A stretch of 64,000 nt of DNA from Lysobacterales bacterium (GTDB taxonomy: Bacteria; Pseudomonadota; Gammaproteobacteria; Xanthomonadales; Rhodanobacteraceae). A model generated the notes under the pieces. The model ran no database searches, was not told the DNA's origin, and was given only the letters and a program-made list of their open reading frames with translations. This document shows, piece by piece, positions 8,039-16,477 of the stretch. Location of the stretch: assembly GCA_016721015.1 (NCBI GenBank), contig JADKJL010000013.1:248001-312000 (forward strand). Reading direction: 5' to 3'. Both the position numbers and the translations under genes were made by a program. The number at the start of each line of letters is the position of its first letter. Position 1 is the first letter of the stretch.

Positions 8039-8395
8039 ATGGCGCGCATTGCGGGTGTCAATCTTCCGGTCCAGAAACATACTGTGATCGGGCTGCAAAG
8101 CATTTTTGGTATCGGCCGTTCACGGTCGAAAAAGGTCTGTCTGGACGCGGGTGTCGCGCCGTCGACCAAGATCAGGGATCTCACCGAGGCGGAAGTCGAG
8201 AAGGTCCGTCACGAAATTGCCAAGTATACGGTCGAGGGTGATCTGCGTCGCGAGGTCGGTATAGCGATCAAGCGCCTGATCGATCTCGGCTGCTATCGCG
8301 GCTTGCGTCACCGTCGCGGCTTGCCTATGCGCGGTCAGCGCACCCGCACAAATGCTCGTACCCGCAAGGGTCCGCGTCGTGCGATCAGAAAATAA
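8039..8395 (+). CDS. rpsM: 30S ribosomal protein S13
   Basis: A 118-residue S13. It starts MARIAGVNLPVQKHTVIGLQ and contains YRGLRHRRGLPMRGQRTRTNARTRKG at the C-terminal side, which reaches toward P-site tRNA and forms intersubunit bridges with L5. First gene of the alpha group, 18 bases before rpsK. Confidence 0.98.
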   Translation: MARIAGVNLPVQKHTVIGLQSIFGIGRSRSKKVCLDAGVAPSTKIRDLTEAEVEKVRHEIAKYTVEGDLRREVGIAIKRLIDLGCYRGLRHRRGLPMRGQRTRTNARTRKGPRRAIRK

Positions 8396-8413
8396 TCTGC
8401 CCGGAATCGAATC

Positions 8414-8803
8414 ATGAACAAGCCGGTCGCCAAGCCGAAGAAGAAAATCAAGCGCGTTGTGACTGATGCGATCTGCCATGTGCAGGCATCTTTCAACAAC
8501 ACCGTTGTCACGATTACTGATCGCCAGGGTAATGCTCTTTCATGGGCAACCGCAGGCGGGGCAGGCTTTCGTGGCTCGCGCAAATCGACACCGTTTGCTG
8601 CACAGGTCGCAGCGGAGAAGGCTGCGCGGGTTGCTGCCGAATACGGTGTCAAGACAATTGAAGTGCGCATCAAGGGCCCAGGCCCGGGGCGCGAATCGGC
8701 CGTTCGTTCGTTGAACAATGTCGGCTTCAAGGTTACCAACATCATCGACGTGACGCCGATCCCGCACAACGGGTGTCGTCCGCCGAAGAAGCGTCGCGTC
8801 TAA
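8414..8803 (+). CDS. rpsK: 30S ribosomal protein S11
   Basis: A 129-residue S11. Conserved segments are CHVQASFNNTVVTITDRQGN, RGSRKSTPFAAQ and the C-terminal PIPHNGCRPPKKRRV. S11 shapes the platform and the Shine-Dalgarno exit region with S7 and S18. Spacing to rpsD is 11 bases. Confidence 0.98.
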   Translation: MNKPVAKPKKKIKRVVTDAICHVQASFNNTVVTITDRQGNALSWATAGGAGFRGSRKSTPFAAQVAAEKAARVAAEYGVKTIEVRIKGPGPGRESAVRSLNNVGFKVTNIIDVTPIPHNGCRPPKKRRV

Positions 8804-8814
8804 AGGATACCGAA

Positions 8815-9441
8815 ATGGCTCGTTATATCGGACCCACCTGCAAGCTGGCTCGTCGCGAAGGCGCTGATCTCAGTCTCAAGAGCCCGGCACGCGCGATCGA
8901 TTCGAAGTGCAAGCTGGAACAGAAGCCTGGCCAACATGGCGCAGCCCGCAAGGGTCGCTTGTCGGATTACGGCGTACAGCTGCGCGAGAAGCAGAAGGTC
9001 AAGCGCATCTATGGCCTGCTCGAGCGCCAGTTCCACAAGTACTACGTCAAGGCATCAACCCAGAAGGGCAATACTGGTGAAAACCTGTTGCGCCAGCTGG
9101 AAACCCGCCTCGACAACGTCATCTATCGCATGGGTTTCGCGGTAACGCGCGCCCAGGCTCGTCAGCTTGTTGCACACCGCGCAGTCTCGGTGAATGGCAA
9201 GCGTGTCAATCTGCCTTCCTATCAGGTTCGGCCGGGCGACGAGATTTCTCTCACGGAGAGTGCGCGCAGTCAGTTGCGTGTGCAGGAATCACTCACCGTC
9301 TCGCAGGAGATGGATCTGGTTCCAACTTGGGTCGAGGTCGACGCGAAGAAGTTCAGCGGAATTTTCAAGGCACTGCCTGAGCGTTCCGACCTGCCCTCGG
9401 ACATCAACGAGAGCCTGATCATCGAGCTTTACTCGAAGTAA
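8815..9441 (+). CDS. rpsD: 30S ribosomal protein S4
   Basis: A 208-residue S4 beginning at the ATG at 8815 (MARYIGPTCKLARREGADL). The frame is open upstream into rpsK but that part is not S4. The S4 RNA-binding domain (ETRLDNVIYRMGFAVTRAQA) lies at about residues 93-112. In E. coli S4 is also the autogenous repressor of the alpha operon. I saw no clear counterpart of the E. coli pseudoknot leader upstream of rpsM. Confidence 0.97.
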   Translation: MARYIGPTCKLARREGADLSLKSPARAIDSKCKLEQKPGQHGAARKGRLSDYGVQLREKQKVKRIYGLLERQFHKYYVKASTQKGNTGENLLRQLETRLDNVIYRMGFAVTRAQARQLVAHRAVSVNGKRVNLPSYQVRPGDEISLTESARSQLRVQESLTVSQEMDLVPTWVEVDAKKFSGIFKALPERSDLPSDINESLIIELYSK

Positions 9442-9469
9442 TTCACCGCAACTTTCGGAGTCCCTGTTC

Positions 9470-10465
9470 ATGGCAGGATCCACCAATGTGCTGCGTCCCC
9501 GCGGCATTCAAGTCGAGCGCACCGGTCTCAATCACGCCAAAGTCGTGGTCGAACCTCTGGAGCGTGGTTTTGGCCACACCCTCGGCAATGCGCTGCGTCG
9601 TGTCTTGTTGTCCTCGATTCCCGGCTGCGCGATTGTCGAAGTCGAAATAGACAACGTGTTGCATGAGTACACCACCCTTGAGGGTCTGCAGGAGGACGTC
9701 ATTGAAGTCCTGCTCAACATCAAGGATGTGGCGATCCGCATGCATGGGCATGACGAGACCACGCTGACCCTGAGCAAGAAGGGCAAGGGCGTCGTCACGG
9801 CCGCTGACATCAACGTCGATCACTCGGTCGAGATCGTCAATCCCGAGCATGTGATTTGCCATCTGACCAAGGATGTCACGCTCAACATGCGTCTGAAAGT
9901 TGCCCGCGGCGTCGGCTATCAGCCTGCGGTATCGCGTCGACTTCCGGATGAGGAAGCGCGGCCGATCGGGCGTCTGCAGCTTGATGCATCGTTCTGTCCG
10001 GTTCGCCGTGTCGCCTATCAGGTCGACAGCGCCCGTCTCGAACAGCGCACCGACCTTGACAAACTTGTTCTCGAAATCGACACCAATGGTGCGATCGATG
10101 CCGAGGAAGCCGTGCGCAAGGCCGCGGAAATCCTGCAGGATCAGATCTCGATCTTCGGAGATTTCACGCGTCGCGAGAGCGCCGATGCGAAGGCCGACAA
10201 GAGCGGCGTGGATCCGGTTCTGCTACGTCCGATCGACGATCTCGAACTGACCGTGCGCTCAGCCAACTGCCTCAAGGCGGAAAGCATCTATTACATCGGC
10301 GATCTCGTGCAGAAGACCGAAGTAGAGCTGTTGAAGACACCGAACCTCGGCAAGAAGTCGTTGACCGAAATCAAGGATGTGCTCGGACAGCGTGGTCTGT
10401 CGCTCGGCATGAAGCTCGAGTCCTGGCCACCGCCGGGGATTTCGCATGGCATGCAGCTGGGTTGA
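9470..10465 (+). CDS. rpoA: RNA polymerase subunit alpha
   Basis: A 331-residue alpha subunit. The N-terminal dimerisation/assembly domain spans about residues 1-235, with EPLERGFGHTLGNALRRVLLS near the start. A linker follows, then the C-terminal helix-hairpin-helix domain (about 250-320) that binds UP elements and activators. The VRSANCLKAESIYYIGDL segment includes the arginine equivalent to E. coli R265. The gap to rplQ is 394 bases, far longer than usual, and highly structured. Confidence 0.98.
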   Translation: MAGSTNVLRPRGIQVERTGLNHAKVVVEPLERGFGHTLGNALRRVLLSSIPGCAIVEVEIDNVLHEYTTLEGLQEDVIEVLLNIKDVAIRMHGHDETTLTLSKKGKGVVTAADINVDHSVEIVNPEHVICHLTKDVTLNMRLKVARGVGYQPAVSRRLPDEEARPIGRLQLDASFCPVRRVAYQVDSARLEQRTDLDKLVLEIDTNGAIDAEEAVRKAAEILQDQISIFGDFTRRESADAKADKSGVDPVLLRPIDDLELTVRSANCLKAESIYYIGDLVQKTEVELLKTPNLGKKSLTEIKDVLGQRGLSLGMKLESWPPPGISHGMQLG

Positions 10466-10531
10466 TGTGTTTTTGCGATCGCCCTTGATCGCGGCTTAAT
10501 CGCAACTCGGGCATTGCTCTTGGTTATTTGT

Positions 10532-10622
10532 GTGATCTTCCATGATCGCCTTGTAGTTGGAGCTCGACCAAGGTTGGAATAGCGCCTTGGTCATGCATCA
10601 AAAGCGGCCATCCGTGGCCGCA
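10532..10622 (+). repeat. Structured direct repeat, copy 1
   Basis: Contains in order a GATC-N6-GATC palindrome, a GTAG tetramer at 10553, a long stem (10566-10573 with 10585-10592), the shared word GCATCAAAAGCGGCCATCC and a TGGCCGC stem partner. It aligns with copy 2 at a constant offset of 103-104 bases. The word GTAG recalls REP elements of Lysobacterales and Pseudomonas, but the rest does not match a REP that I recognise. Confidence 0.75.
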
Positions 10623-10634
10623 AGTGGGATTGGT

Positions 10635-10726
10635 GCGATCGTCAGTGATCGCTCTGTAGCAGGTAAGGCGGCCAACTTACGTGTAGCGCGTTGGTCGAGC
10701 ATCAAAAGCGGCCATCCATGGCCGCA
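10635..10726 (+). repeat. Structured direct repeat, copy 2
   Basis: Same architecture as copy 1: GCGATC/GATCGC palindrome, GTAG at 10656, a 27-base stem-loop at 10670-10696 and GCGGCCA/TGGCCGC. In the 27-base stem the copies differ at both partners of one pair (G-C in copy 1, C-G in copy 2) and at one partner of another (A-T becomes G-T, still pairing as G-U in RNA). Pairing is therefore kept while sequence drifts. Confidence 0.75.
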
Positions 10727-10859
10727 CTCATCAGAGGAGCATTTTCTCCGATGGGCTTTAGAGAACAAGCCTCTTCGTTGAGGCTAATAATAGCGGGTAA
10801 CCGCGGGGAGTCAGACTTAAGCGCTGACTTTTCATAACAATAGATAGTGAGAAAATACC

Positions 10860-11243
10860 ATGCGCCACCAAAAATCCGGACGCAAACTCAATCGCACGAG
10901 CAGCCATCGCGAAGCGATGTTCAAGAATATGGCCGCTTCGTTGTTCAAGCACGAGCTGATCCGCACGACCTTGCCGAAGGCGAAGGAACTGCGTCGCGTC
11001 GCCGAGCCGCTGATCACGCTGGCCAAGACCGACGGCGTTGCCAATCGTCGATTGGCATTCGCGCGTTTGCGCGACAAGGTGGCTGTCGGCAAGCTTTTCG
11101 TTGAGCTTGGCCCGCGCTTCCGCGAGCGCAAGGGCGGTTATCTGCGCATCCTCAAGTGTGGCTTCCGCGTGGGCGACAGCGCGCCAATGGCTTATGTGGA
11201 ATTGCTCGATCGTCCAGCGACAGCGGTCGCTGCCGAGGATTGA
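10860..11243 (+). CDS. rplQ: 50S ribosomal protein L17
   Basis: A 127-residue L17. It opens MRHQKSGRKLNRTSSHREAM and ends RVGDSAPMAYVELLDRP, as in most bacteria. The Shine-Dalgarno is weak (AGTGAGAAA). It closes the alpha operon and is followed 24 bases later by a strong intrinsic terminator. The long structured leader upstream sets it apart from rpoA and may give it separate control. Confidence 0.97.
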   Translation: MRHQKSGRKLNRTSSHREAMFKNMAASLFKHELIRTTLPKAKELRRVAEPLITLAKTDGVANRRLAFARLRDKVAVGKLFVELGPRFRERKGGYLRILKCGFRVGDSAPMAYVELLDRPATAVAAED

Positions 11244-11267
11244 TCCTGTCGGGATGACGCGAACGAG

Positions 11268-11294
11268 AGGCCCCGTTATTGACGGGGCCTTTTT
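11268..11294 (+). terminator. Rho-independent terminator after rplQ
   Basis: A perfect nine-base stem AGGCCCCGT/ACGGGGCCT (11268-11276 with 11282-11290), loop TATTG, followed directly by a T-run. It marks the end of the S10-spc-alpha transcript. Confidence 0.93.
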
Positions 11295-11425
11295 GTTTCA
11301 AGGGTTGTGGACGGTTTGACCGGCGCAACTGGCGGAACCGGGTCGTTGTCCGTAATCCCGGGAACCGGAGTGTTTGAACCGGGTCTCAGCTTGTTCCAAA
11401 CATGCCAGGCAGCGGAGTCAATATC

Positions 11426-11917
11426 ATGATTCGTCTCTCATCTCGCCAGACCTTCCTGTTGATTGCCGCCGCCTGCACGTTGCTGATGGCATATGCATTC
11501 TTCGCCCAGTACGTTCTGCACTTCGAGCCCTGCATGTTGTGCATGGTTCAACGCGTTTTCGTCTGTGCGGTTGGTCTGGTCGCATTGATTGCCGCGATGC
11601 ATGGGGCTGGCAGGATTGGCGCTCGAATCTACGGCCTGCTGGCAGCGTTGATGGCCCTCGGTGGTGCTTACATCGCCGGACGTCATGTCTACCTGCAGCA
11701 TCTTCCTCCCGAGCAGCTTGAGGGCTGCGCGCCTTCTTTCGAATACGCGCTGGACAATTACGACGCGCTCAAATTCCTCAAGACCATTTTCATCCGCGAC
11801 CAGGATTGTGGTGTGATCGACTGGACCTTTCTTGGCCAGTCGATGCCGGCCTGGGTATTTTTGTGTTTTGTCGGACTGTTCTTCGCTTCGCTGTGGGCCG
11901 GGTTCCGTCGAGCCTGA
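11426..11917 (+). CDS. dsbB: Disulfide bond formation protein DsbB
   Basis: A 163-residue inner-membrane quinone reductase that reoxidises DsbA. Four hydrophobic helices are visible. The periplasmic redox pairs are CMLC (CxxC, residues about 34-37) and the second pair Cys in EGCAPSFEY and QDCG. The ATG at 11426 is chosen over an in-frame one 24 bases upstream because GGAG sits eight bases before it. Stands alone after the ribosomal terminator. Confidence 0.93.
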   Translation: MIRLSSRQTFLLIAAACTLLMAYAFFAQYVLHFEPCMLCMVQRVFVCAVGLVALIAAMHGAGRIGARIYGLLAALMALGGAYIAGRHVYLQHLPPEQLEGCAPSFEYALDNYDALKFLKTIFIRDQDCGVIDWTFLGQSMPAWVFLCFVGLFFASLWAGFRRA

Positions 11918-11977
11918 TTTCACCGGCGGATTTCCTGTGGCATGATGGTTGCCGCAGTGCAGCATGTGGGACATCCG

Positions 11978-13360
11978 ATGAAACGCGAGCGCAATATCGT
12001 TCCAGTCCGCGAGCCGGAGAACTGGTCGGCCGAGTCGTGGCGGCAAAAGCCCGCCGTGCAGCAACCGACATATGACGATCCGGTTGAACTCTCGGCAGCA
12101 TTGCGCCAGCTCGGTCAATTGCCGCCCCTGGTTACCTCATGGGAAATCCTTGCCCTGCGCGGTCTGCTTGCCGACGCGGCAGAGGGAAGGCGTTTTCTGC
12201 TGCAAGGTGGTGATTGCGCCGAGAGTTTTGACGATTGCAGTTCTCCGCTGATCTCCAACCGGCTCAAGGTCATCCTGCAGATGAGCCTCGTGCTGACCCA
12301 TGGGCTCAAGCTGCCGATCGTTCGGGTAGGCCGGTTTGCCGGGCAGTACGCCAAGCCGCGATCGGCCGACACCGAGATCCGCAATGATGTGACCCTGCCT
12401 TGCTACCGCGGCGATATCGTCAACGCGCCGGCATTTGACGCGGTATCGCGGCGCGCCGATCCCGGGCGGTTGATCAGGGGCCATGCGCATTCGGCAATGA
12501 CGATGAATTTCGTGCGCGCCCTGATTGATGGTGGCTTTGCCGATCTGCATCATCCTGAATATTGGGATCTGGCCTGGGTCGAGCATTCGCCACTGCAAAG
12601 CGAATATCGGCAGATGGTCGAATCGATCGGCAATTCATTGCGCTTCATGGAGACCCTGGTCGGCAGTTCGGTGGCTGATTTCCAACGGGTCGACTTTCAT
12701 ACTTCCCACGAAGCCCTGCTGCTGCACTACGAAGAGGCGATGACCCGCCAGGTTCCGCGCCATTGGGGCTGGTTCAACCTGTCCACGCATTTTCCGTGGA
12801 TCGGCATGCGCACCGCCGACATCGATGGCGCCCACGTCGAGTACTGTCGTGGCATTCGCAATCCGATCGGGGTCAAGGTCGGTGTATCGACCCAACCTGA
12901 TCAATTGATGCGGTTGATCGACGTCCTGGATCCGGACAACGAACCCGGCCGGTTGACCCTGATTCATCGCATGGGTGCGAAACATGTCGCCAAATCGCTG
13001 CCGCCCCTGCTCAAGGCAGTGAAGTCGGCTGGCCGCAAGCTGCTCTGGTGTTGCGATCCGATGCATGGCAACACCGAATCGCTGGGAAGTGGCGTGAAGA
13101 CGCGACGCTTCCAGAACATTCGTGATGAACTCGACCAGGCGTTCGATATCCATGCCGAGGCCGGCACGCGCCTGGGTGGTGTGCATCTGGAATTGACCGG
13201 CGAGAACGTCACCGAATGCATGGGTGGTGCGCGCGACCTGACCGAGACGGATCTATCGCGTGCCTACAAGTCTTCTGTCGATCCGCGCCTGAATTACGAA
13301 CAGTCCCTCGAGCTCGCCATGCTTATCGTGCGCAAGCGCGGTGATCTCGGTTCGGCGTGA
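11978..13360 (+). CDS. Class II (plant-type) 3-deoxy-7-phosphoheptulonate synthase
   Basis: First enzyme of the shikimate pathway, condensing PEP and erythrose-4-phosphate. The 460 residues match the class II (AroA-II) family: WRQKPAVQQPTYDD near the start, the LQGGDCAESFDD metal/PEP segment near residue 75, VGRFAGQYAKPRS, HTSHEALLLHYEEA and the C-terminal GGVHLELTGENVTECMGG. The start MKRERN at 11978 follows GTGGGA. An earlier in-frame ATG at 11942 lacks family similarity. Class II enzymes are common in Lysobacterales; feedback sensitivity cannot be judged from the sequence. Confidence 0.93.
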   Translation: MKRERNIVPVREPENWSAESWRQKPAVQQPTYDDPVELSAALRQLGQLPPLVTSWEILALRGLLADAAEGRRFLLQGGDCAESFDDCSSPLISNRLKVILQMSLVLTHGLKLPIVRVGRFAGQYAKPRSADTEIRNDVTLPCYRGDIVNAPAFDAVSRRADPGRLIRGHAHSAMTMNFVRALIDGGFADLHHPEYWDLAWVEHSPLQSEYRQMVESIGNSLRFMETLVGSSVADFQRVDFHTSHEALLLHYEEAMTRQVPRHWGWFNLSTHFPWIGMRTADIDGAHVEYCRGIRNPIGVKVGVSTQPDQLMRLIDVLDPDNEPGRLTLIHRMGAKHVAKSLPPLLKAVKSAGRKLLWCCDPMHGNTESLGSGVKTRRFQNIRDELDQAFDIHAEAGTRLGGVHLELTGENVTECMGGARDLTETDLSRAYKSSVDPRLNYEQSLELAMLIVRKRGDLGSA

Positions 13361-13485
13361 CGCGATATGCGGGCCTGATTGACTCGCAAGCGACAGGGCG
13401 CACGCCAGCGGCGCCATGCCTGCGAAGCGTGTCTGTTCAAGGCCTGTCGCATCAAGAATGGGTATCCTTCGGCCCGCCGGATGCG

Positions 13486-13941
13486 TTAAGCCGCCGCGTT
13501 CGCCGCCTGCTGCTTGATGGTTGACAGCATTGCCGCGAGTCCATTGGATCGCGTCGGCGAAAGATGCTTGGCCAGGCCGATCGCTTCAATGAAGCGTGGT
13601 TCGGTTTGCAGGATTTCGGCCGCGGGTCGTCCCGAGTAGACGCGAAGGAGCAAGGCGATCAGTCCCGAGACGATGGAAGAGTCGCTGATCGCATGAAACT
13701 CCATGTTCTCGGCGCCGCCACTCGCCAGCAGCCAGACCTGGGACTGGCAACCGTGCACCTTGTTTGTATCGGTCTTGCAGTCGTCCGGAAACGCGGGCAG
13801 CTTGCGTCCTAGATCGATCAGGTACTGGTAACGCTCGGTCCAGTCGCTGAAAAAGCCGAACTCTTCGGCAATGGCCTGCTGGGCCAGCTCCGCGCTGGCC
13901 TCGGATTGCAGGATTGCCTTGATGTCGCTGCTGTCGTTCAT
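13486..13941 (-). CDS. sufE: SufE-family sulfur acceptor protein
   Basis: A 151-residue SufE-like protein that accepts persulfide sulfur from SufS-type cysteine desulfurases and activates them during Fe-S cluster assembly. The catalytic Cys is in the conserved loop VHGCQSQVW at about residues 63-71. The C-terminus LSPTRSNGLAAML is typical. It is transcribed toward the DAHP synthase gene and lies downstream of cysS on the same strand (73-base gap). No other suf genes are nearby. Confidence 0.9.
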   Translation of the reverse strand: MNDSSDIKAILQSEASAELAQQAIAEEFGFFSDWTERYQYLIDLGRKLPAFPDDCKTDTNKVHGCQSQVWLLASGGAENMEFHAISDSSIVSGLIALLLRVYSGRPAAEILQTEPRFIEAIGLAKHLSPTRSNGLAAMLSTIKQQAANAAA

Positions 13942-14014
13942 CCGATCTTACCTGTGGGCACGCGTTGCGGATTCCAGAATATGGGCAGCGGGCGCTTCCC
14001 GCCACTGGCCGCGT

Positions 14015-15418
14015 TCAATTTGATGAAGCGGATGCGGCGACCACTTTCCAGCGGGCTCCCTCGGCGTTGTCTTCAATCACGACGTTGTGCTGCGCAAGTT
14101 CCTTGCGGATCTCGTCGGCTCGGGCAAAGTCCTTTGACGCGCGCGCACGCTGGCGCTCATCGAGCAGACCCTGCACCCAGACCGGATCGATGTCGGTGCC
14201 TGATTCGGTCTGCTTGAACCAGTCTTCGGCGTCTTCGTGCAGCAGGCCAATCAGGTGGGCTGCGCCAAGCAGGGCGGCCTTGGTTCGATATCGGTTCACT
14301 TCGGTATTCGCCTGACGCGCCGCGTCGGCGAGTCCGGCGAGAATGGCAAACGCTGCCGGCGTGTTGATGTCGTCGCAGAGCGCCGCCTCAAAGTCTTCCG
14401 GCACCGTCTCATCCGTGCTGGCGACATCGACGTCAGCTCGGTCGCGCAGAACGCCATACCATCCATCCAGGGTCGCCCGTGACTGGGCCAGCGTGTTGTC
14501 CGACCAGTCGAGCGGCTGCCGGTAGTGGGCGCGCAGAAGCAGCAAACGCAACACTTCGGCCGGATATTTCTCGAGCAACTCGTGCAGAACCATGACATTG
14601 CCGAGCGACTTCGACATCTTCTTGCCGCCAAAGGTCAGCATGCCGTTGTGCAACCAGTAGCGCGCGAAGACCTTGCCGCCATGCGCACAGGTACTTTGCG
14701 CAATCTCGTTCTCATGGTGCGGAAACATCAGGTCATTGCCGCCGGCATGGATGTCGATGGTTTCACCGAGATGCGCTTCGGCCATCGCCGAGCATTCGAT
14801 ATGCCAGCCGGGACGGCCGCGCCCCCACGGACTTTGCCACCCCGGCAGGTCATCCGTGGATGGCTTCCACAACACGAAATCAGCCGGATTCTTCTTGTAC
14901 GGCGCAACGTCGACGCGCGCCCCTGCGATCATGTCCTCGGTCGAGCGCCCGGACAGCTTGCCGTAATCGGAATAGCTGTCGACATCGAAGAGGACGTGAT
15001 TCTCGGCCGCATACGCATGACCGCCTGCAATCAGACGTTCGCACATCGCAATGATCTCGGCGATATGCGCGGTCGCATGGGGTATCACGTCGGGGGGATC
15101 GACGCCAAGGCGCGCAAGATCCTCATGATAGGCCCGGGCGAAGCGCTCGGTGATCGTCGCAATGGGCGTTCCGGCTTCACGCGCGGCCGCATTGATCTTG
15201 TCGTCGACGTCGGTGATGTTGCGTGCATAGACCAACGATCCGCAATTTCGCCGCAACAGCCGGGCAAGCAGGCCGAAGACCACCGCCGGTCGTGCGTTGC
15301 CGACATGGATGTAGTCGTAGACGGTCGGGCCGCAGACATACATCGTGATGCGGCCAGGATCCAGCGCAACGAAGTCCTCGGTGCGTCGACTCAGGGTGTT
15401 GTACAGGCGCAGTTTCAT
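14015..15418 (-). CDS. cysS: Cysteine--tRNA ligase
   Basis: A 467-residue class I aminoacyl-tRNA synthetase. The start MKLRLYNTLSRRTEDF at 15418 is the conserved one; the frame continues 29 codons upstream without similarity. The HIGH-type motif appears as HVGNA (YDYIHVGNARP) and the KMSKS motif as KKMSKSLGN. Zinc ligands include the Cys of YVCGPTVYD and the Cys/His around ECSAMAEAHLG. Length and domain order match the bacterial enzyme. Confidence 0.96.
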   Translation of the reverse strand: MKLRLYNTLSRRTEDFVALDPGRITMYVCGPTVYDYIHVGNARPAVVFGLLARLLRRNCGSLVYARNITDVDDKINAAAREAGTPIATITERFARAYHEDLARLGVDPPDVIPHATAHIAEIIAMCERLIAGGHAYAAENHVLFDVDSYSDYGKLSGRSTEDMIAGARVDVAPYKKNPADFVLWKPSTDDLPGWQSPWGRGRPGWHIECSAMAEAHLGETIDIHAGGNDLMFPHHENEIAQSTCAHGGKVFARYWLHNGMLTFGGKKMSKSLGNVMVLHELLEKYPAEVLRLLLLRAHYRQPLDWSDNTLAQSRATLDGWYGVLRDRADVDVASTDETVPEDFEAALCDDINTPAAFAILAGLADAARQANTEVNRYRTKAALLGAAHLIGLLHEDAEDWFKQTESGTDIDPVWVQGLLDERQRARASKDFARADEIRKELAQHNVVIEDNAEGARWKVVAASASSN

Positions 15419-15652
15419 GGTGTCTGAAAATATGAACGGCGGTAGCGGTCGACGATGATAGCAGCCCTTGTATCGGCTCGGTTTCAGCCGCCGAGACCGG
15501 TTCATTCTTGGGCCAGCATTCAGTAAACCTGTGCTGTAATTTCCCCCAAATCATGGCATCCGTACGCCGCATTGAACCTGATGCGGATCAAAAAGAGGGC
15601 CCAAAGCAGGCCCGCATCGGAAAGCCGCAAACCCCGATCTGGAGAGTGTGTG

Positions 15653-16207
15653 ATGGCCAACAAATATCTGATTGCCAGTCTGGTGACGGGCATGTTCATT
15701 GGAATGTGTTCCCCGACATTCGCGCAGGATCGCGGATATGACGATGATCGTGCCCTCGACAACAGTCGCCTGGCCTGGGCCGATGTGCTGCGCGTTGATC
15801 CGGTCTATGACAATGTCGTCAGCAACCGACCACGCGAAGATTGCTACGAGGCTGATGTCGATCGCCACTACGACACCCGGGGAAACAACACGGCGGGAAC
15901 CGTCATCGGCGCCATAGTCGGCGGTGCCTTGGGCAACCAGGTTGGCAAGGGTGACGGGCGCAAGGCGGCGACGGTGGCTGGTGCCTTGATCGGCGGCGCG
16001 ATCGGCAACGACCAGGCACGCCGCGATGACCGCTACTATTCCGAGCCCCAGACCCGCTGCCGCACGGTCAATGAACGTTACAACGAGCGGCGCATTGCAG
16101 GCTATGACGTGCAGTACCGTTATCGCGGAGACGTCTATATGTCCCACCTCGACTACGATCCGGGCGAGCGCATGCGCATCCGCGTCAGCGTTATCCCCGC
16201 GGAATAG
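15653..16207 (+). CDS. Glycine-zipper 2TM (17 kDa surface antigen-like) protein
   Basis: A 184-residue exported protein. The start at 15653 follows GGAGAG and begins a signal peptide (MANKYLIASLVTGMFIGMCS, cleavage probably after FAQ). It is followed by a hydrophilic stretch and a glycine-zipper pair (TVIGAIVGGALGNQVGKGDG and ATVAGALIGGAIGNDQ, residues about 83-120). Such repeats are found in outer-membrane-associated proteins of unclear function. The C-terminus contains a short Tyr/Arg-rich domain (YDVQYRYRGDVYMSHLDYDP). The specific role is unknown. Confidence 0.8.
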   Translation: MANKYLIASLVTGMFIGMCSPTFAQDRGYDDDRALDNSRLAWADVLRVDPVYDNVVSNRPREDCYEADVDRHYDTRGNNTAGTVIGAIVGGALGNQVGKGDGRKAATVAGALIGGAIGNDQARRDDRYYSEPQTRCRTVNERYNERRIAGYDVQYRYRGDVYMSHLDYDPGERMRIRVSVIPAE

Positions 16208-16319
16208 ACGTTCCAATCCGAATTTTTTCAGCCGGGTCGTTTTTCGCGGCTCGGGCGCAGGGCCGATCCTGTTCGGTCTGTGTTGCGCTGCCACAAGAAT
16301 CCAAGTAACGTCGCACTCG

Positions 16320-16424
16320 ATGAACCGCCCTCTTGCCATCGCCGACATCCTGACCAGCGCCCGCATGGCCGCCGGCATGACCTCGCGTGCGCGTCGACCG
16401 ATAAGTTCAAATTCGCCCGGGTAA
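16320..16424 (+). CDS. Possible arginine leader peptide (34 residues)
   Basis: An ATG-to-TAA frame of 34 codons. It contains five Arg, three of them within four codons near the end (CGT-GCG-CGT-CGA at 16386-16397, residues 23-26). A ribosome waiting at those codons would leave CCCGGGT (16416-16422) free; one that reaches the TAA at 16422-16424 would cover it. The codon set is GC-rich as in real genes. No convincing Shine-Dalgarno precedes the ATG, so translation is uncertain. It could also be a chance frame. Confidence 0.35.
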   Translation: MNRPLAIADILTSARMAAGMTSRARRPISSNSPG

Positions 16425-16452
16425 GTCGCGCAGTTCCTGTTTTTCGACCCAG

Positions 16453-16477
16453 ACCCGGCCATCGTGCCGGGTTTTTT
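16453..16477 (+). terminator. Intrinsic terminator upstream of argF'
   Basis: Perfect seven-base stem ACCCGGC/GCCGGGT (16453-16459 with 16466-16472), six-base loop CATCGT, then TTTTTT and ATT. It either ends transcription from the glycine-zipper gene or serves as the attenuator of the arginine cluster. Confidence 0.88.

Larger units (their letters stand above)
10466..10859 (+). other. Hairpin-rich, internally duplicated rpoA-rplQ intergenic region
   Basis: No protein gene is visible in these 394 bases. At least eight short perfect inverted repeats follow one another: GCGATC/GATCGC at 10475-10492 and 10635-10652, GACCAAGG/CCTTGGTC at 10566-10592, GCGGCCA/TGGCCGC at 10604-10621 and 10708-10725, GGCCAAC/GTTGGTC at 10670-10696, AGCCTC/GAGGCT at 10768-10785, and AGTCAG/CTGACT followed by TTTT at 10809-10831. 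Two about 90-base direct repeats lie inside. The position within an otherwise compact ribosomal operon suggests an RNA-level role such as processing, attenuation or autoregulation of rplQ. This is inference. Confidence 0.7.
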
